From contig NZ_ATDL01000015.1 of assembly GCF_000416985.1 (NCBI RefSeq), positions 930,001-994,000 on the forward strand: a DNA stretch of 64,000 nt, written 5' to 3'. The translations under genes were made by a program, and so were the position numbers. The DNA comes from Sphingobacterium paucimobilis HER1398. Its GTDB lineage: Bacteria; Bacteroidota; Bacteroidia; Sphingobacteriales; Sphingobacteriaceae. Shown piece by piece: positions 48,627 through 58,072 of this stretch (within the stretch, counting starts at the first letter, position 1; each line of letters starts with the position of its first letter). Below the pieces are notes generated by a model that was given only the letters and a program-made list of their open reading frames with translations, was not told the origin of the DNA and ran no database searches.

Positions 48627-49955
48627 TTAGTATCGTTTCGTGGAACTATCTGAGTCTCTTCTTTTCCCTCTGTTAAAAGACTGTCCTCCATTACCAGAAG
48701 CCTGCTTCTTCTTTTTATGGCGATAGTCAGGTTTTGCTCCAGGTTTAGGTTTTTCGGCTTTACCTTTTGTCTTTCCTTTTCCCGCCTCTAACGTTGATTT
48801 AGCCAAAAACTGAGGAGACATACTCAGACCTTCTATTCCTTTAACAGGAAGTTCAAAACCAATAGTAAACTGTATATCTTTAATATAAGGAATTTCCTCC
48901 ACGTCACAGAGAGATATAGCAAAGCCTTCGGCTCCTGCCCTTCCTGAACGGCCAATACGATGCACATACGCATCCGGCATATTAGGAATTTCGTAATTAA
49001 TAACATATTTCAACAGATCGATATCAATACCTCTAGCTGCAATATCAGTAGCTACTAAGACACGGATTTCCTTTTTCTTAAACCCTTCTAAAGCATTCTG
49101 ACGAGCATTTTGAGATTTGTTACCATGTATGGCAGCCGCTGAAATATCTTGTCTATGCAGCAGCTTCACTAATCGATCCGCACCGTGCTTAGTACGTGTA
49201 AAGACTAACACATTATCATCTACTTCTTTTTTCAACAAATGCATCAATGCCTTCGGCTTATTAGCCTTTTCAATATAGTATAAAGTCTGTTGAATGGTTT
49301 CTGCAGTCGTAGACTCGGGGGTCACCTCAACTTTGACAGGATCGGTCAAGATACTGTCGGCCAAAGACTGTATTGCTTTAGGCATCGTAGCTGAGAAAAA
49401 TAGGGTCTGACGCTTGTCGGGAATAACATTCAACACTCGCTTCACATCGTGTATAAAACCCATGTCCAACATTCGATCGGCTTCATCCAACACAAAGATT
49501 TCGATCTGATTGATTGATAAGATACGCTGATTCATTAAATCTAAAAGCCTACCTGGAGTTGCAATTAGAATGTCTACCCCTTGGCGAATTTCATTGACCT
49601 GGCTGAACTGGTTGACACCTCCAAAAATAACAGTATGCCTCAATTTAAGATTCTTACCGTAATCACTAAAAGATTCACCAATCTGTATAGCTAATTCGCG
49701 CGTAGGTGTCAGAATTAATGAGCGAATGGTACCACGCTTAAGCCCCTGAGGCCTATTACTATTAAGTAATTGCAAAATAGGTATCGCAAAAGCCGCGGTC
49801 TTACCTGTACCTGTCTGTGCACACCCTAACAGATCCCTTCCTTTAAGCACCTCAGGAATAGCTTGCTCTTGGATAGGTGTCGGATTCTGATACCCAAGCG
49901 CCTCTACAGCGGCCAATATAGGCGAGCTGATTTTTAAATCATTGAAAGTTTTCAT
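48627..49955 (-). CDS. rhlE: DEAD-box ATP-dependent RNA helicase, RhlE-like
   Basis: A 442-residue helicase from the ATG at 49955 (a TTG one codon earlier is rejected). Motifs in order: Q motif [14 protein letters not shown], motif [15 protein letters not shown], Ia [34 protein letters not shown], then [22 protein letters not shown] and [10 protein letters not shown]. The C-terminal tail (about 385-442) is Lys/Gly/Arg-rich and basic, as in RhlE. It unwinds RNA, likely in ribosome assembly or cold adaptation. The 5' leader contains repeated complementary segments that could control translation. Confidence 0.93.
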   Translation of the reverse strand: MKTFNDLKISSPILAAVEALGYQNPTPIQEQAIPEVLKGRDLLGCAQTGTGKTAAFAIPILQLLNSNRPQGLKRGTIRSLILTPTRELAIQIGESFSDYGKNLKLRHTVIFGGVNQFSQVNEIRQGVDILIATPGRLLDLMNQRILSINQIEIFVLDEADRMLDMGFIHDVKRVLNVIPDKRQTLFFSATMPKAIQSLADSILTDPVKVEVTPESTTAETIQQTLYYIEKANKPKALMHLLKKEVDDNVLVFTRTKHGADRLVKLLHRQDISAAAIHGNKSQNARQNALEGFKKKEIRVLVATDIAARGIDIDLLKYVINYEIPNMPDAYVHRIGRSGRAGAEGFAISLCDVEEIPYIKDIQFTIGFELPVKGIEGLSMSPQFLAKSTLEAGKGKTKGKAEKPKPGAKPDYRHKKKKQASGNGGQSFNRGKRRDSDSSTKRY

Positions 49956-50106
49956 CAATATGTTCTATAGTAAAAACAAACCCTCTTGTAATAACACCCT
50001 AAATAGCTATGAAAATGTCTCGAGGGTTCGTTATGTCCATTGAAAACAAAACACTTTCAGAAAAAACTTTCATGATTCCTTTGAATCACCAACAGATATG
50101 AAAGTT
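49943..50106 (-). promoter_or_regulatory. Candidate structured leader of rhlE with mutually exclusive pairings
   Basis: In minus-strand order: element A AACTTTCAT (50098-50106), element B ATGAAAGTTTT (50063-50073) and element C, AAAACTTTCA (49943-49952), which is the first codons of rhlE. A pairs with B over 9 bases, with an inner GATTC/GAATC stem (50083-50087 and 50074-50078); B also pairs with C over 10 bases. The two pairings compete, so the leader could hide or free the start region. The promoter was not found, so whether the whole leader is transcribed is open. Confidence 0.4.
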
Positions 50107-50142
50107 CTTGATGGCCATTTAAAAATAGACACTTGTAGAAAA

Positions 50143-50173
50143 AAAAGCCGCCAAGGAGTACTTAGCGGCTTTT
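50143..50173 (-). terminator. Terminator of rplU-rpmA
   Basis: AAAAGCCGCCAAG (50143-50155) pairs with CTTAGCGGCTTTT (50161-50173) with one mismatch and a 5-base loop; on the minus strand a T-run follows. It separates rpmA from rhlE. Confidence 0.8.
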
Positions 50174-50193
50174 AAATAGGATTAAACTAAACC

Positions 50194-50457
50194 TTAGTTT
50201 TGTTCAGCAGGAACTACTGAAACATAAGATTTGTTATTTGCTTTTTTACGGAAAACAACTGTTCCGTCAACTAGAGCGAATAAAGTGTGATCTTTACCAA
50301 CACCTACGTTAGCATCTGGATTGTGTACAGTACCACGTTGGCGAACGATAATGTTACCAGCGATAGCTTTCTGACCACCGAAAATCTTGATGCCTAATCT
50401 CTTACTATGTGACTCACGGCCGTTCTTGGAACTACCCGCACCTTTTTTATGTGCCAT
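50194..50457 (-). CDS. rpmA: 50S ribosomal protein L27
   Basis: An 87-residue protein. [20 protein letters not shown] is the L27 start; the N-terminal tail reaches the peptidyl-transferase centre. [17 protein letters not shown] and [13 protein letters not shown] complete the family pattern. There is no N-terminal cleavable extension as in Firmicutes. It follows rplU by 44 bases, the normal order. Confidence 0.98.
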   Translation of the reverse strand: MAHKKGAGSSKNGRESHSKRLGIKIFGGQKAIAGNIIVRQRGTVHNPDANVGVGKDHTLFALVDGTVVFRKKANNKSYVSVVPAEQN

Positions 50458-50501
50458 TTCTTTATCTTAATTTATGACTTGCGTCAGGATTAAAAATTCG
50501 A

Positions 50502-50813
50502 TTATAAACTGATACCAGTAATCTGGATTTTAGTGAATTGTTGACGGTGACCGTTTTTCTTTTTGTACCCTTTACGACGTTTTTTCTTGAAAACGATTAC
50601 TTTATCACCTTTCAAATGAGACAAAATCGTAGCTGAAACTTTAGCTCCTGAGATACTTGGAGTACCTACAGTGAATTTACCACCGTTCTCGGCCAACAAT
50701 ACATTGTCAAATTCAATACTAGCGCCTTCGTCTCCTTGTAAACGGTGTACAAAAAGATATTGGTCTTTTGCAACCTTAAATTGCTGCCCTGCTATATTTA
50801 CTATTGCGTACAT
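50502..50813 (-). CDS. rplU: 50S ribosomal protein L21
   Basis: A 103-residue protein: [40 protein letters not shown] and the basic C-terminal region [20 protein letters not shown] then [11 protein letters not shown], all typical of L21. First gene of the rplU-rpmA operon, with promoter at 50850-50880. Confidence 0.98.
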   Translation of the reverse strand: MYAIVNIAGQQFKVAKDQYLFVHRLQGDEGASIEFDNVLLAENGGKFTVGTPSISGAKVSATILSHLKGDKVIVFKKKRRKGYKKKNGHRQQFTKIQITGISL

Positions 50814-50849
50814 TGTTATTTATTAAAATGTTAATTATTTAATGAACGG

Positions 50850-50880
50850 CAAAGATAAGGTATTATATTTAATACTGCAA
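50850..50880 (-). promoter_or_regulatory. rplU promoter
   Basis: On the minus strand TTG (50878-50880), 20-base spacer, TATCTTTG (50850-50857), with the start near 50843 and a ~30-base leader. Confidence 0.72.
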
Positions 50881-50917
50881 TTTTTTTTCAAAAACCAAAC
50901 AACAAATAGCATAAAAG

Positions 50918-50944
50918 AAAGAGCTCCTTGTACAGGAGCTCTTT
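50918..50944 (-). terminator. Terminator of the Hsp20 gene
   Basis: AAAGAGCTCCT (50918-50928) pairs with AGGAGCTCTTT (50934-50944), an 11-bp stem with a 5-base loop; T-run on the minus strand. Confidence 0.88.
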
Positions 50945-50968
50945 TTATATTTCTTATTAAACAGAGAT

Positions 50969-51412
50969 TTACTTAACCTCAATCAGACGCTTTGCAACAA
51001 TAGCTTCCTCCTTCTTTCCGATTTTCACCTGCAATATACCATCAGTATAAGAAGCATCAATATTACTGTAATCTATAGTCTCTGGTAAGGTAAAAGACCG
51101 AGTGAATGAAGTGTAGCTATATTCTTTCTTACTGTAAAGCTTCTCGTCAACCTCTGCTTCGTCTGATTTATCAACACCAATTGAAATGATGTTTTTATCA
51201 ACGTTGATCTTAAAATCAGATTTCTGTAATCCAGGAGCAGCCAATTCTATAGCAAAAGCTTCAGCAGTTTCTGTAATATTTACAGCAGGGACACGTGTCA
51301 CCAAGCGGTCTGAAATAAATGAATCGTTAAATAGGTTATCAAAAACACTATTAACAAACGGATTTACACTGTCCGTATTTACTGTTTTAGTAGGGAATTT
51401 AATTAATGCCAT
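50969..51412 (-). CDS. Small heat-shock protein, Hsp20/alpha-crystallin family
   Basis: A 147-residue chaperone from the ATG at 51412 (the longer frame begins with TTG). The alpha-crystallin domain runs from about 42 to 135: VPAVNITETAEAFAIELAAP then GLQKSDFKINVDKNIISIGV, SFTRSFTLPETID, and DGILQVKIGKKEE. The conserved C-terminal I-x-I motif is only loosely present (RLIEVK). It holds unfolding proteins. A strong GGAGG lies 8 bases before the ATG, rare in this window and consistent with high expression. Confidence 0.94.
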   Translation of the reverse strand: MALIKFPTKTVNTDSVNPFVNSVFDNLFNDSFISDRLVTRVPAVNITETAEAFAIELAAPGLQKSDFKINVDKNIISIGVDKSDEAEVDEKLYSKKEYSYTSFTRSFTLPETIDYSNIDASYTDGILQVKIGKKEEAIVAKRLIEVK

Positions 51413-51420
51413 TTTCTTAT

Positions 51421-51425
51421 CCTCC
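51421..51425 (-). promoter_or_regulatory. Strong ribosome-binding site of the Hsp20 gene
   Basis: On the minus strand GGAGG with an 8-base spacer to the ATG at 51412. It decides the start codon over the TTG at 51427 that precedes it. Confidence 0.8.
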
Positions 51426-51476
51426 AATTATTTTGTTTTTTATTTGTGTTAAACTTATACGAACAGTTTATTTCAA

Positions 51477-51484
51477 CAAAAGTA
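51477..51484 (-). promoter_or_regulatory. Possible -7 box of the Hsp20 gene
   Basis: On the minus strand TACTTTTG fits TAnnTTTG; the leader would be ~58 bases. No -33 TTTG at the expected place. Confidence 0.45.
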
Positions 51485-51573
51485 CCAAAAACAAAAACAA
51501 GACATATTGACACTAACACACGAACAAAAGAGACATTATGTCACTACAGCAAATGATTTACTCTTTAATAGTT

Positions 51574-51933
51574 TTATTTTTCAAACAACAGGGAAACTTC
51601 AGAGTTTGCCAAATCTCCCCCAAAAGCAGGATTAATCTTTCTAATGGAGACATAAACTTTCTGTGCAAACGAATACTTCTTTAGTATTAGATCCAACATA
51701 TCTTCTAGCGCCGATTCTAACAATTTGCGCTTTGGACTCATCACTTCCAATAGAATCTGATAGATTTCTTCATAATTTATCGTATTCTTTAAATTTTCAG
51801 CATCCGAATTTTCAAACGGGAAACACACATCCACATTTACATAAAATTCATTTCCAACAACCTGCTCTTCTTCATAAAAACCAATTGGCGAATAAAATCG
51901 CACTTCGCGCAAGGAGACCTTTTGTGTAATCAT
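51574..51933 (-). CDS. folB: Dihydroneopterin aldolase
   Basis: A 119-residue FolB-type protein: SLREVRFYSPIGFYEEEQVV, GNEFYVNVDVCFPFENSD, TINYEEIYQILLEVM, LLESALEDMLDLILKKY and VYVSIRKINPAFGGDLANSE are the family blocks, with the active-site Glu and Lys in the last ones. It cleaves 7,8-dihydroneopterin in folate synthesis. It is divergent from the S9 peptidase gene. Confidence 0.93.
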   Translation of the reverse strand: MITQKVSLREVRFYSPIGFYEEEQVVGNEFYVNVDVCFPFENSDAENLKNTINYEEIYQILLEVMSPKRKLLESALEDMLDLILKKYSFAQKVYVSIRKINPAFGGDLANSEVSLLFEK

Positions 51934-51963
51934 AACATTAAAAATACATAAATTTTAAATGAA

Positions 51964-51993
51964 TATCGGAAAATCAGCATAGATTTTCCGATA
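51964..51993. promoter_or_regulatory. 12-bp inverted repeat between folB and the S9 peptidase gene
   Basis: TATCGGAAAATC (51964-51975) and GATTTTCCGATA (51982-51993) form a perfect inverted repeat with a 6-base centre. It is 30 bases before the folB ATG and 225 bases before the peptidase ATG, so an operator for folB or both is possible; no T-run. Confidence 0.45.
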
Positions 51994-52218
51994 ACAAATG
52001 AAACCCAAAGGAGAAATGACCAAATCTCCACAAATAAAAGACATGTAAAACATTTTTGACGTTAGCGGATATATTATCACAATTACCTATTTTCGCCGAG
52101 AGACATATCATTTTGGGGAGAGCGAATCAAACAGGATTCCTCTATCCTCGATAATCATCTCGAAGATGGAACACAACAATTATTTACAATTCCATCTGAA
52201 AAAGCAAATAAAAAAAAG

Positions 52219-54390
52219 ATGAAAAAATTATTGTTATTACTTTTATTGGGGTCTACGTACGCTTATGGCCAACGCAGTTTTACTATAGAAGAAACGGTAT
52301 TTGGCCCTAGCAAATTCTCACCAAAAAATTTGTACGGTCAACAGTGGATCAAAGGAGAAGACGCTCTTTCACACTTGGATGGTTCCTATCAAAACCTTAT
52401 CATACGCAAGCTGAAAGACAATTGGCAAGATAAGCAGCTAATATCTGTAGGAGACTTACAAACGGCATTAACGGCAACAATCCCCGATGAGCAGTTTGCA
52501 CTTCGAACATTTCCCACACAATATCAATGGATCGACTCAAACACGCTAAGCTTTGTAGCCGCTGGACAAAAAAATAGCTACGGGGTTTCATACGATGTGA
52601 CAAAGAAAAATATCAAAATAAATTCCATTATACCCACTACCGCAGCAAATCCTGAATATAGCACATCAAACACCCATACGGCCTATCTTATAGATAACAA
52701 TATAGAAATCACCACCGCTACAGGAAATAAAATCCAAGTAACAAAAGACACTGTCGATGGTATAGTGAATGGTAGCGACAACACGCATCGTCAAGAATTT
52801 GGCATCAAGAAGGGAATGTGGTGGTCACCAGACAGTCATAAACTACTTTATTACAAGAAGGACGAAACCATGGTAAGCAAATACCCGCTACCTCAATGGG
52901 ACACCCGTGTGGCGAGCATCAAAAACCTACGCTACCCGATGGCTGGAATGAAAAGTGAAGAAGTCACTTTGAATATTTTCAATACGCAAACGGGACAATA
53001 TGTAACTTTACAAACAGGTGCTCCAAAGGAACAATATTTGACAATGGTCACATGGGATCCTAACAATGAGTATATCTACGTAGGAGTGCTAAACCGAGGA
53101 CAGGATCACCTTAAGTTAAACAAATACAATGCAACAACAGGAGCATTCGTCAAAACACTCTTTGAAGAGAAGTCCAATTCCTGGGTAGAACCTCAACATC
53201 CCCTAATCTTCACCTCAAATACAAAACAATTTCTTCATCAGACAGATAAAGATGGCTACAACCAACTCTATCTATATGACACAGAAGGGAATCTAGTCCG
53301 TAATTTAGGTTACAAGGATGTAATCGTTATCGACTTTCAAGGATTTGACAACAAAGGAACCAAAGCATACTATATAGGCGCTACCAACAACGGAATGGAA
53401 CGTCATCTTTTTGAAGTAGAGCTTAAAAGTGGAAAAACTATCCAGCTAACGAAAATTAACGGTACCCACAATGCTTCGGTCAGCGACAATGGCAATTTTA
53501 TCCTAGATCAATATAGCAACCTCAGTACCCCCAACCATATACAAATCATAAATAAAAAAGACAATAAAGCGATAAGTATCTTAACTGCAGAAAATCCATT
53601 TGTAGATCAAATTGATCTGCCTAAAATAGAGTTCAAATCATTCATCTCTCCTGATGGAAAAACACCTCTAAATGCACGAATTACATATCCAACTAACTTC
53701 GACGCTTCCAAAAAGTACCCAGTTATGCTTTATCTGTACGGAGGATCACACGCCCAACTTGTTACAGACAGATGGCTGGGAGGAGTAGGCTACTTTGATA
53801 TGTACATGGCACAAAACGGATACCTTGTATTTACGTTAGACAATCGAGGATCGGATGCACGCGGCAGGGATTTCACTCGTATAACACACCGCAATCTAGG
53901 GGAAGCTGAAATGGCAGACCAAATAGTAGGGATAGATTACCTTAAATCGCTTCCGTATGTTGACAGCGACAACTTGGGAATATTCGGATGGAGCTATGGA
54001 GGGTATATGACAACATCTCTAATGACCAAACACAATGACATATTCAAAGCTGCAGTAGCAGGAGGCCCGGTGATGGACTGGAAATATTACGAAGCAATGT
54101 ATGGCGAGCGTTACATGGACACTCCGCAGGAAAATCCCGAAGGATACAAAAAGACTTCGCTATTGAACAAAGCGAGCAAACTAAACGGACACCTTTTGAT
54201 AATTCATGGAGCTCAGGATCCTGTAGTCGTACAGCAGCACAGCATGGATTTTGTAGAACAGTGTATAAAAGCAGGAAAACAGGTAGACTATTTCCTCTAC
54301 CCTACTCATGAGCATAACGTAGGTGGCAGAGATAGAATCCATATGTATGATAAAATCGCAAAGTATTTTGATCTACACCTGAAGAAGTAA
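52219..54390 (+). CDS. S9 family (dipeptidyl-peptidase IV-like) serine peptidase
   Basis: A 723-residue exported protein with a signal peptide (MKKLLLLLLLGSTYAYGQ). Residues about 30-470 form the DPP IV N-terminal beta-propeller (repeats such as MWWSPDSHKLLYYKKDETMV); the C-terminal alpha/beta-hydrolase holds the triad Ser592 (GWSYGG), Asp667 (GAQDPVV) and His697 or His699 (THEHNVGG). It cleaves dipeptides, usually after Pro, in the periplasm. The 285-base upstream region contains an inverted repeat and a TATTTTCG -7-like box near 52088. A terminator follows at 54404. Confidence 0.95.
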   Translation: MKKLLLLLLLGSTYAYGQRSFTIEETVFGPSKFSPKNLYGQQWIKGEDALSHLDGSYQNLIIRKLKDNWQDKQLISVGDLQTALTATIPDEQFALRTFPTQYQWIDSNTLSFVAAGQKNSYGVSYDVTKKNIKINSIIPTTAANPEYSTSNTHTAYLIDNNIEITTATGNKIQVTKDTVDGIVNGSDNTHRQEFGIKKGMWWSPDSHKLLYYKKDETMVSKYPLPQWDTRVASIKNLRYPMAGMKSEEVTLNIFNTQTGQYVTLQTGAPKEQYLTMVTWDPNNEYIYVGVLNRGQDHLKLNKYNATTGAFVKTLFEEKSNSWVEPQHPLIFTSNTKQFLHQTDKDGYNQLYLYDTEGNLVRNLGYKDVIVIDFQGFDNKGTKAYYIGATNNGMERHLFEVELKSGKTIQLTKINGTHNASVSDNGNFILDQYSNLSTPNHIQIINKKDNKAISILTAENPFVDQIDLPKIEFKSFISPDGKTPLNARITYPTNFDASKKYPVMLYLYGGSHAQLVTDRWLGGVGYFDMYMAQNGYLVFTLDNRGSDARGRDFTRITHRNLGEAEMADQIVGIDYLKSLPYVDSDNLGIFGWSYGGYMTTSLMTKHNDIFKAAVAGGPVMDWKYYEAMYGERYMDTPQENPEGYKKTSLLNKASKLNGHLLIIHGAQDPVVVQQHSMDFVEQCIKAGKQVDYFLYPTHEHNVGGRDRIHMYDKIAKYFDLHLKK

Positions 54391-54403
54391 ATCTTATGTA
54401 AAT

Positions 54404-54434
54404 AAAAAGGGACTGCAGATTGCAGTCCCTTTTT
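54404..54434. terminator. Bidirectional terminator after the S9 peptidase gene
   Basis: A perfect 14-bp stem AAAAAGGGACTGCA (54404-54417) with its complement (54421-54434) and a 3-base loop. It also ends the convergent outer-membrane protein gene. Confidence 0.92.
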
Positions 54435-54452
54435 TATTATCGTTCTTTTCGC

Positions 54453-54950
54453 TTAGAAAGTATAACGAGCTGTTACACCACCATTAGCGTAGAAACCGTT
54501 ATAGTGTCCTGCACCATTTACAACATGAATAGTAGGTCTGATATCCGCCGAAAATGCGAAAGGAGCGCTTTTCAACTTGTAATCAACACCACCTGTAGGG
54601 AAGATACCTGCACTAAATCCCTTAACCTCGTCAATATTTGAGAAAGTATTGGACAATACTGCACCACCACCTACAAACCATTTGAATCCATCGATATTTC
54701 CGATAGGGAAATGATGTTGGTAAGCACCAGAAAGTGCTAAATTTGTAAAACTTTTTCCAGCGAATTTATCAGAATCAAAACCTAAATTAAATTCCAAAGC
54801 AGCAGGTTGCTTAATAAATGTCTTAAAAGACGCAGAGATTACATCGTAGTAACCAGAACCTAAACGGATACCGATAGAGTTCTTGTAATCCTGAGCCTGA
54901 GAAGCTCCAGCTACTAATAACGCTACCAATGCTAAAGTAAATTTTTTCAT
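54453..54950 (-). CDS. Small outer-membrane beta-barrel protein, function unknown
   Basis: A 165-residue protein from the ATG at 54950, which gives a clean signal peptide (MKKFTLALVALLVAGASQAQ). The mature ~145 residues have alternating beta-strands (SIGIRLGSGYYDVISASFKT, AALEFNLGFDSDKF, NLALSGAYQHHFPI, FKWFVGGGAVLSNTF) and end in a strand with final Phe (GGVTARYTF), the typical barrel C-terminus. An eight-stranded OmpA/OmpX-like barrel is likely. The long upstream frame is not coding. Confidence 0.82.
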   Translation of the reverse strand: MKKFTLALVALLVAGASQAQDYKNSIGIRLGSGYYDVISASFKTFIKQPAALEFNLGFDSDKFAGKSFTNLALSGAYQHHFPIGNIDGFKWFVGGGAVLSNTFSNIDEVKGFSAGIFPTGGVDYKLKSAPFAFSADIRPTIHVVNGAGHYNGFYANGGVTARYTF

Positions 54951-55065
54951 AAAGTTGTATTTATAGTTATTTTTAAAATTATTGCCGAATATAAAGCAAA
55001 TAATGTACCATTTCGACAGAAATTTCAAAAAACCCTTTTTATAGGGTAGTAAGTTTAACAAAACA

Positions 55066-55099
55066 TTTTTGTCTATATCAAAAATTAAATATAACTTTG
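55066..55099 (+). promoter_or_regulatory. carB promoter
   Basis: TTTTTG (55066-55071), 20-base spacer, TAACTTTG (55092-55099). The start near 55106 leaves a ~95-base leader. Confidence 0.75.
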
Positions 55100-55103
55100 C
55101 ACT

Positions 55104-55156
55104 CCGACAAAGCAGTCGGAATACTCTTCTCTTCAAAGGCATTTTCGCAGCTTTGT
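55104..55156 (+). promoter_or_regulatory. carB leader with alternative pairings
   Basis: CCGAC/GTCGG (55104-55108 with 55114-55118) forms a small hairpin; ACAAAGC (55107-55113) can instead pair with GCTTTGT (55150-55156). The two overlap and exclude each other. No known pyrimidine-leader element was recognised. Confidence 0.3.
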
Positions 55157-55200
55157 TAACAGCAATAAGTTCGTATTTTAATTTTTTGATCTAATAAATA

Positions 55201-58020
55201 ATGCCTAGAAACACCTCAATTAACTCTGTTTTAATCATAGGTTCTGGTCCTATTGTTATCGGCCAAGCGTGTGAATTTGATTATTCTGGATCCCAAGCTG
55301 CTTTATCTTTGAAAGAAGAAGGCATCACAGTTTCCATAATTAATTCCAACCCTGCGACAATTATGACCGATAAGGTTGTAGCTGACCACATCTATCTATT
55401 ACCTCTAACTTGCGAGAGCATTGAGCAAATCCTAAAAGAGCAGAAAATTGACGCTGTACTGCCAACCATGGGCGGACAGACTGCTTTAAATCTATGTATC
55501 GAAGCGTCTAACATAGGTCTTTGGGAAAAATATAATGTTCAAGTAATCGGAGTTGATGTAGCAGCCATTGAGAAGACAGAAAACCGTGAGGAATTCCGTC
55601 AATTGATGATTGACATCGGTGTAGGCGTCGCTCCTTCAAAAATAGCAAATTCTTTCCTTGAAGGGAAGGAAGCTGCCCAGGAGATTGGTTTCCCTTTGGT
55701 AATACGTCCATCCTATACGCTAGCTGGTACCGGGGGGGGATTTGTACACAAAAAAGAAGACTTTGACGCTGCATTAAATAGAGGATTGCATGCATCTCCT
55801 ACGCATGAAGTATTGGTAGAACAAGCTGTATTGGGATGGAAAGAATTCGAATTGGAATTGCTACGTGATACAAATGATAATGTAATTATCATCTGTACAA
55901 TAGAAAACTTTGATCCGATGGGGATACATACCGGTGACTCGATCACCGTAGCTCCAGGTATGACATTATCAGACAAGTGTTACCAAGATATGCGTAATCA
56001 AGCTATTAAGATGATGCGCTCGATAGGAACATTTGCAGGCGGATGTAATGTTCAGTTCTCGGTAAATCCAGAGAATGAAGACATCATTGCGATAGAAATT
56101 AACCCACGTGTATCCCGCTCTTCAGCATTAGCGTCTAAAGCCACTGGCTACCCTATCGCTAAAATCGCTGCAAAACTAGCTATCGGTTATAATCTAGATG
56201 AATTACAAAATCAGATTACACAAAATACTTCAGCTTATTTCGAACCTACATTAGACTATGTTATTGTCAAGGTTCCACGTTTTAACTTTGATAAATTTAA
56301 AGGAGCAAATAAAGAACTTGGCCTTCAGATGAAAGCTGTCGGAGAGGTTATGGCTATTGGTCGTACCTTTATCGAAGCCCTACAAAAGGCTGCGCAATCC
56401 CTGGAGACTGGCCGTGCCGGACTGGGAGCAGATGGCAAACAACTACGTAATCTAGACGAAATTATGTATAGTCTAGAACACCCAAGTGCCGACCGCCTTT
56501 TCCATATCAAAGATGCCTTCGAACTTGGCGTACCTTTAGAATCTATCCGTAAGGCGACTCAAATAGACAAATGGTTTTTAGTTCAGATTCAGGAATTAGT
56601 ACAATTGGAACAAGAATTACGTCGTTACCAACTGTCCAATATCCCTCGTGACTTCTTCATGACCTTGAAACAAAAAGGTTATTCTGATGAACAGATTTCT
56701 TGGTTATTGGGCAACGTAACTGAAGACGAGGTATATGCACGCCGTAAAGAACTCGGTATCAACCGTGTTTATAAAATGGTAGATACATGCGCAGCTGAGT
56801 TCCCTGCACATACCCCTTACTATTATTCCACTTTTGAAGATGAGAATGAATCAATCGCATCGGACAAAAAGAAAATCATTGTGCTGGGTTCTGGCCCTAA
56901 CCGTATCGGTCAAGGTATCGAATTTGATTACTCATGTGTACACGGATTATTGGCAGCCAAAGAATGTGGATACGAATCTATTATGGTCAACTGTAATCCG
57001 GAGACTGTATCAACAGATTTCAACATGGCTGATAAACTATACTTCGAGCCTGTATTCTGGGAACACGTTCGCGAAATTATCGAGTTAGAAAAACCAGAAG
57101 GTGTAATTGTACAGTTAGGTGGTCAGACAGCGTTAAAAATGGCTGAGCGCCTAGAAAAACTTGGCGTCAAAATCATAGGTACTTCTTTCCAAGACATGGA
57201 TCTAGCCGAAGACCGTGGTCGTTTCTCTGATCTATTAAAAGAGCTCGACATACCTTACCCTAAATACGGTGTTGCAACCTCTGCGGAAGAAGCAATCAAA
57301 GTAGCAAATGAAGTAGGGTACCCTGTGTTGGTCCGTCCTTCTTACGTATTGGGCGGTCAAGGAATGAGTATCGTCATCAATGACGAAGACTTAGAAAAGG
57401 CAGTGGTTAATCTACTTAAAAACCTTCCAGGAAATCAAATATTAATTGACCACTTCTTAGATCGTGCTGAAGAAGCAGAGTCAGATTCTATCTCTGATGG
57501 TGAAGATGTGCACATCATCGGTATGATGGAACATATCGAACCTGCAGGTATTCACTCTGGAGACTCCTATGCAGTGTTACCTCCTTTTGAACTTTCGCAA
57601 GCGGTACAAGACAAGATGGAAGCCTATTCGATCAAGTTAGCGAAAGCGCTAAATGTAAGAGGGCTTTTAAACATACAGTTTGCCATAAAAGGAGAAAATG
57701 TATATGTTATCGAGGCCAATCCTCGTGCATCACGTACCGTTCCATTTATTGCAAAAGCATATGATGTACCTTATATCAACATTGCAACTAAAGTTATGTT
57801 GGGGGCAAACAAATTGAAAGATTTTACCATCGAGCGCAAACTTGAAGGCTGGGCGATCAAAGAGCCTGTGTTCTCTTTCTCAAAGTTCCCTGAAGTCGAC
57901 AAACAATTAGGGCCGGAAATGAAATCAACGGGTGAAGCTATACGTTTTATCAAAGATTTAAAAGACCCTTATTTTAGGGAATTGGTTTTAAAGAAATCAA
58001 TGTTCTTAAACGCACAATAA
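55201..58020 (+). CDS. carB: Carbamoyl-phosphate synthase large subunit without the C-terminal MGS domain
   Basis: A 939-residue protein, against about 1073 in E. coli. Both ATP-grasp halves are complete: [20 protein letters not shown] (start), [39 protein letters not shown] in the first, and [55 protein letters not shown] in the second. The sequence ends at [20 protein letters not shown] plus 15 residues, where the methylglyoxal-synthase-like allosteric domain would begin. It makes carbamoyl phosphate for arginine and pyrimidines with CarA, which is not nearby. Regulation by UMP, IMP or ornithine would be altered. Confidence 0.95.
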   Translation: MPRNTSINSVLIIGSGPIVIGQACEFDYSGSQAALSLKEEGITVSIINSNPATIMTDKVVADHIYLLPLTCESIEQILKEQKIDAVLPTMGGQTALNLCIEASNIGLWEKYNVQVIGVDVAAIEKTENREEFRQLMIDIGVGVAPSKIANSFLEGKEAAQEIGFPLVIRPSYTLAGTGGGFVHKKEDFDAALNRGLHASPTHEVLVEQAVLGWKEFELELLRDTNDNVIIICTIENFDPMGIHTGDSITVAPGMTLSDKCYQDMRNQAIKMMRSIGTFAGGCNVQFSVNPENEDIIAIEINPRVSRSSALASKATGYPIAKIAAKLAIGYNLDELQNQITQNTSAYFEPTLDYVIVKVPRFNFDKFKGANKELGLQMKAVGEVMAIGRTFIEALQKAAQSLETGRAGLGADGKQLRNLDEIMYSLEHPSADRLFHIKDAFELGVPLESIRKATQIDKWFLVQIQELVQLEQELRRYQLSNIPRDFFMTLKQKGYSDEQISWLLGNVTEDEVYARRKELGINRVYKMVDTCAAEFPAHTPYYYSTFEDENESIASDKKKIIVLGSGPNRIGQGIEFDYSCVHGLLAAKECGYESIMVNCNPETVSTDFNMADKLYFEPVFWEHVREIIELEKPEGVIVQLGGQTALKMAERLEKLGVKIIGTSFQDMDLAEDRGRFSDLLKELDIPYPKYGVATSAEEAIKVANEVGYPVLVRPSYVLGGQGMSIVINDEDLEKAVVNLLKNLPGNQILIDHFLDRAEEAESDSISDGEDVHIIGMMEHIEPAGIHSGDSYAVLPPFELSQAVQDKMEAYSIKLAKALNVRGLLNIQFAIKGENVYVIEANPRASRTVPFIAKAYDVPYINIATKVMLGANKLKDFTIERKLEGWAIKEPVFSFSKFPEVDKQLGPEMKSTGEAIRFIKDLKDPYFRELVLKKSMFLNAQ

Positions 58021-58060
58021 CAAAGAAGCCCGCTTATAAGCGGGCTTCTTTGTTATTGTG
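58013..58060. terminator. 48-bp perfect palindrome, bidirectional terminator across the carB stop
   Basis: The sequence is its own exact reverse complement across 48 bases, centred at 58036-58037 (TTATAA). The inner GAAGCCCGCTTATAAGCGGG core with flanking A/T gives terminator function both ways. It starts 7 bases inside carB, includes its TAA, and ends 12 bases before the stop of the convergent binding-protein gene. Confidence 0.9.
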
Positions 58061-58072
58061 ATTTAGCTCTTT

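Noticed and set aside
54951-55142. Long N-terminal extension of the small outer-membrane protein
   Set aside because: A clean signal peptide starts at the ATG at 54950; the extension runs through the carB promoter region and looks non-coding.
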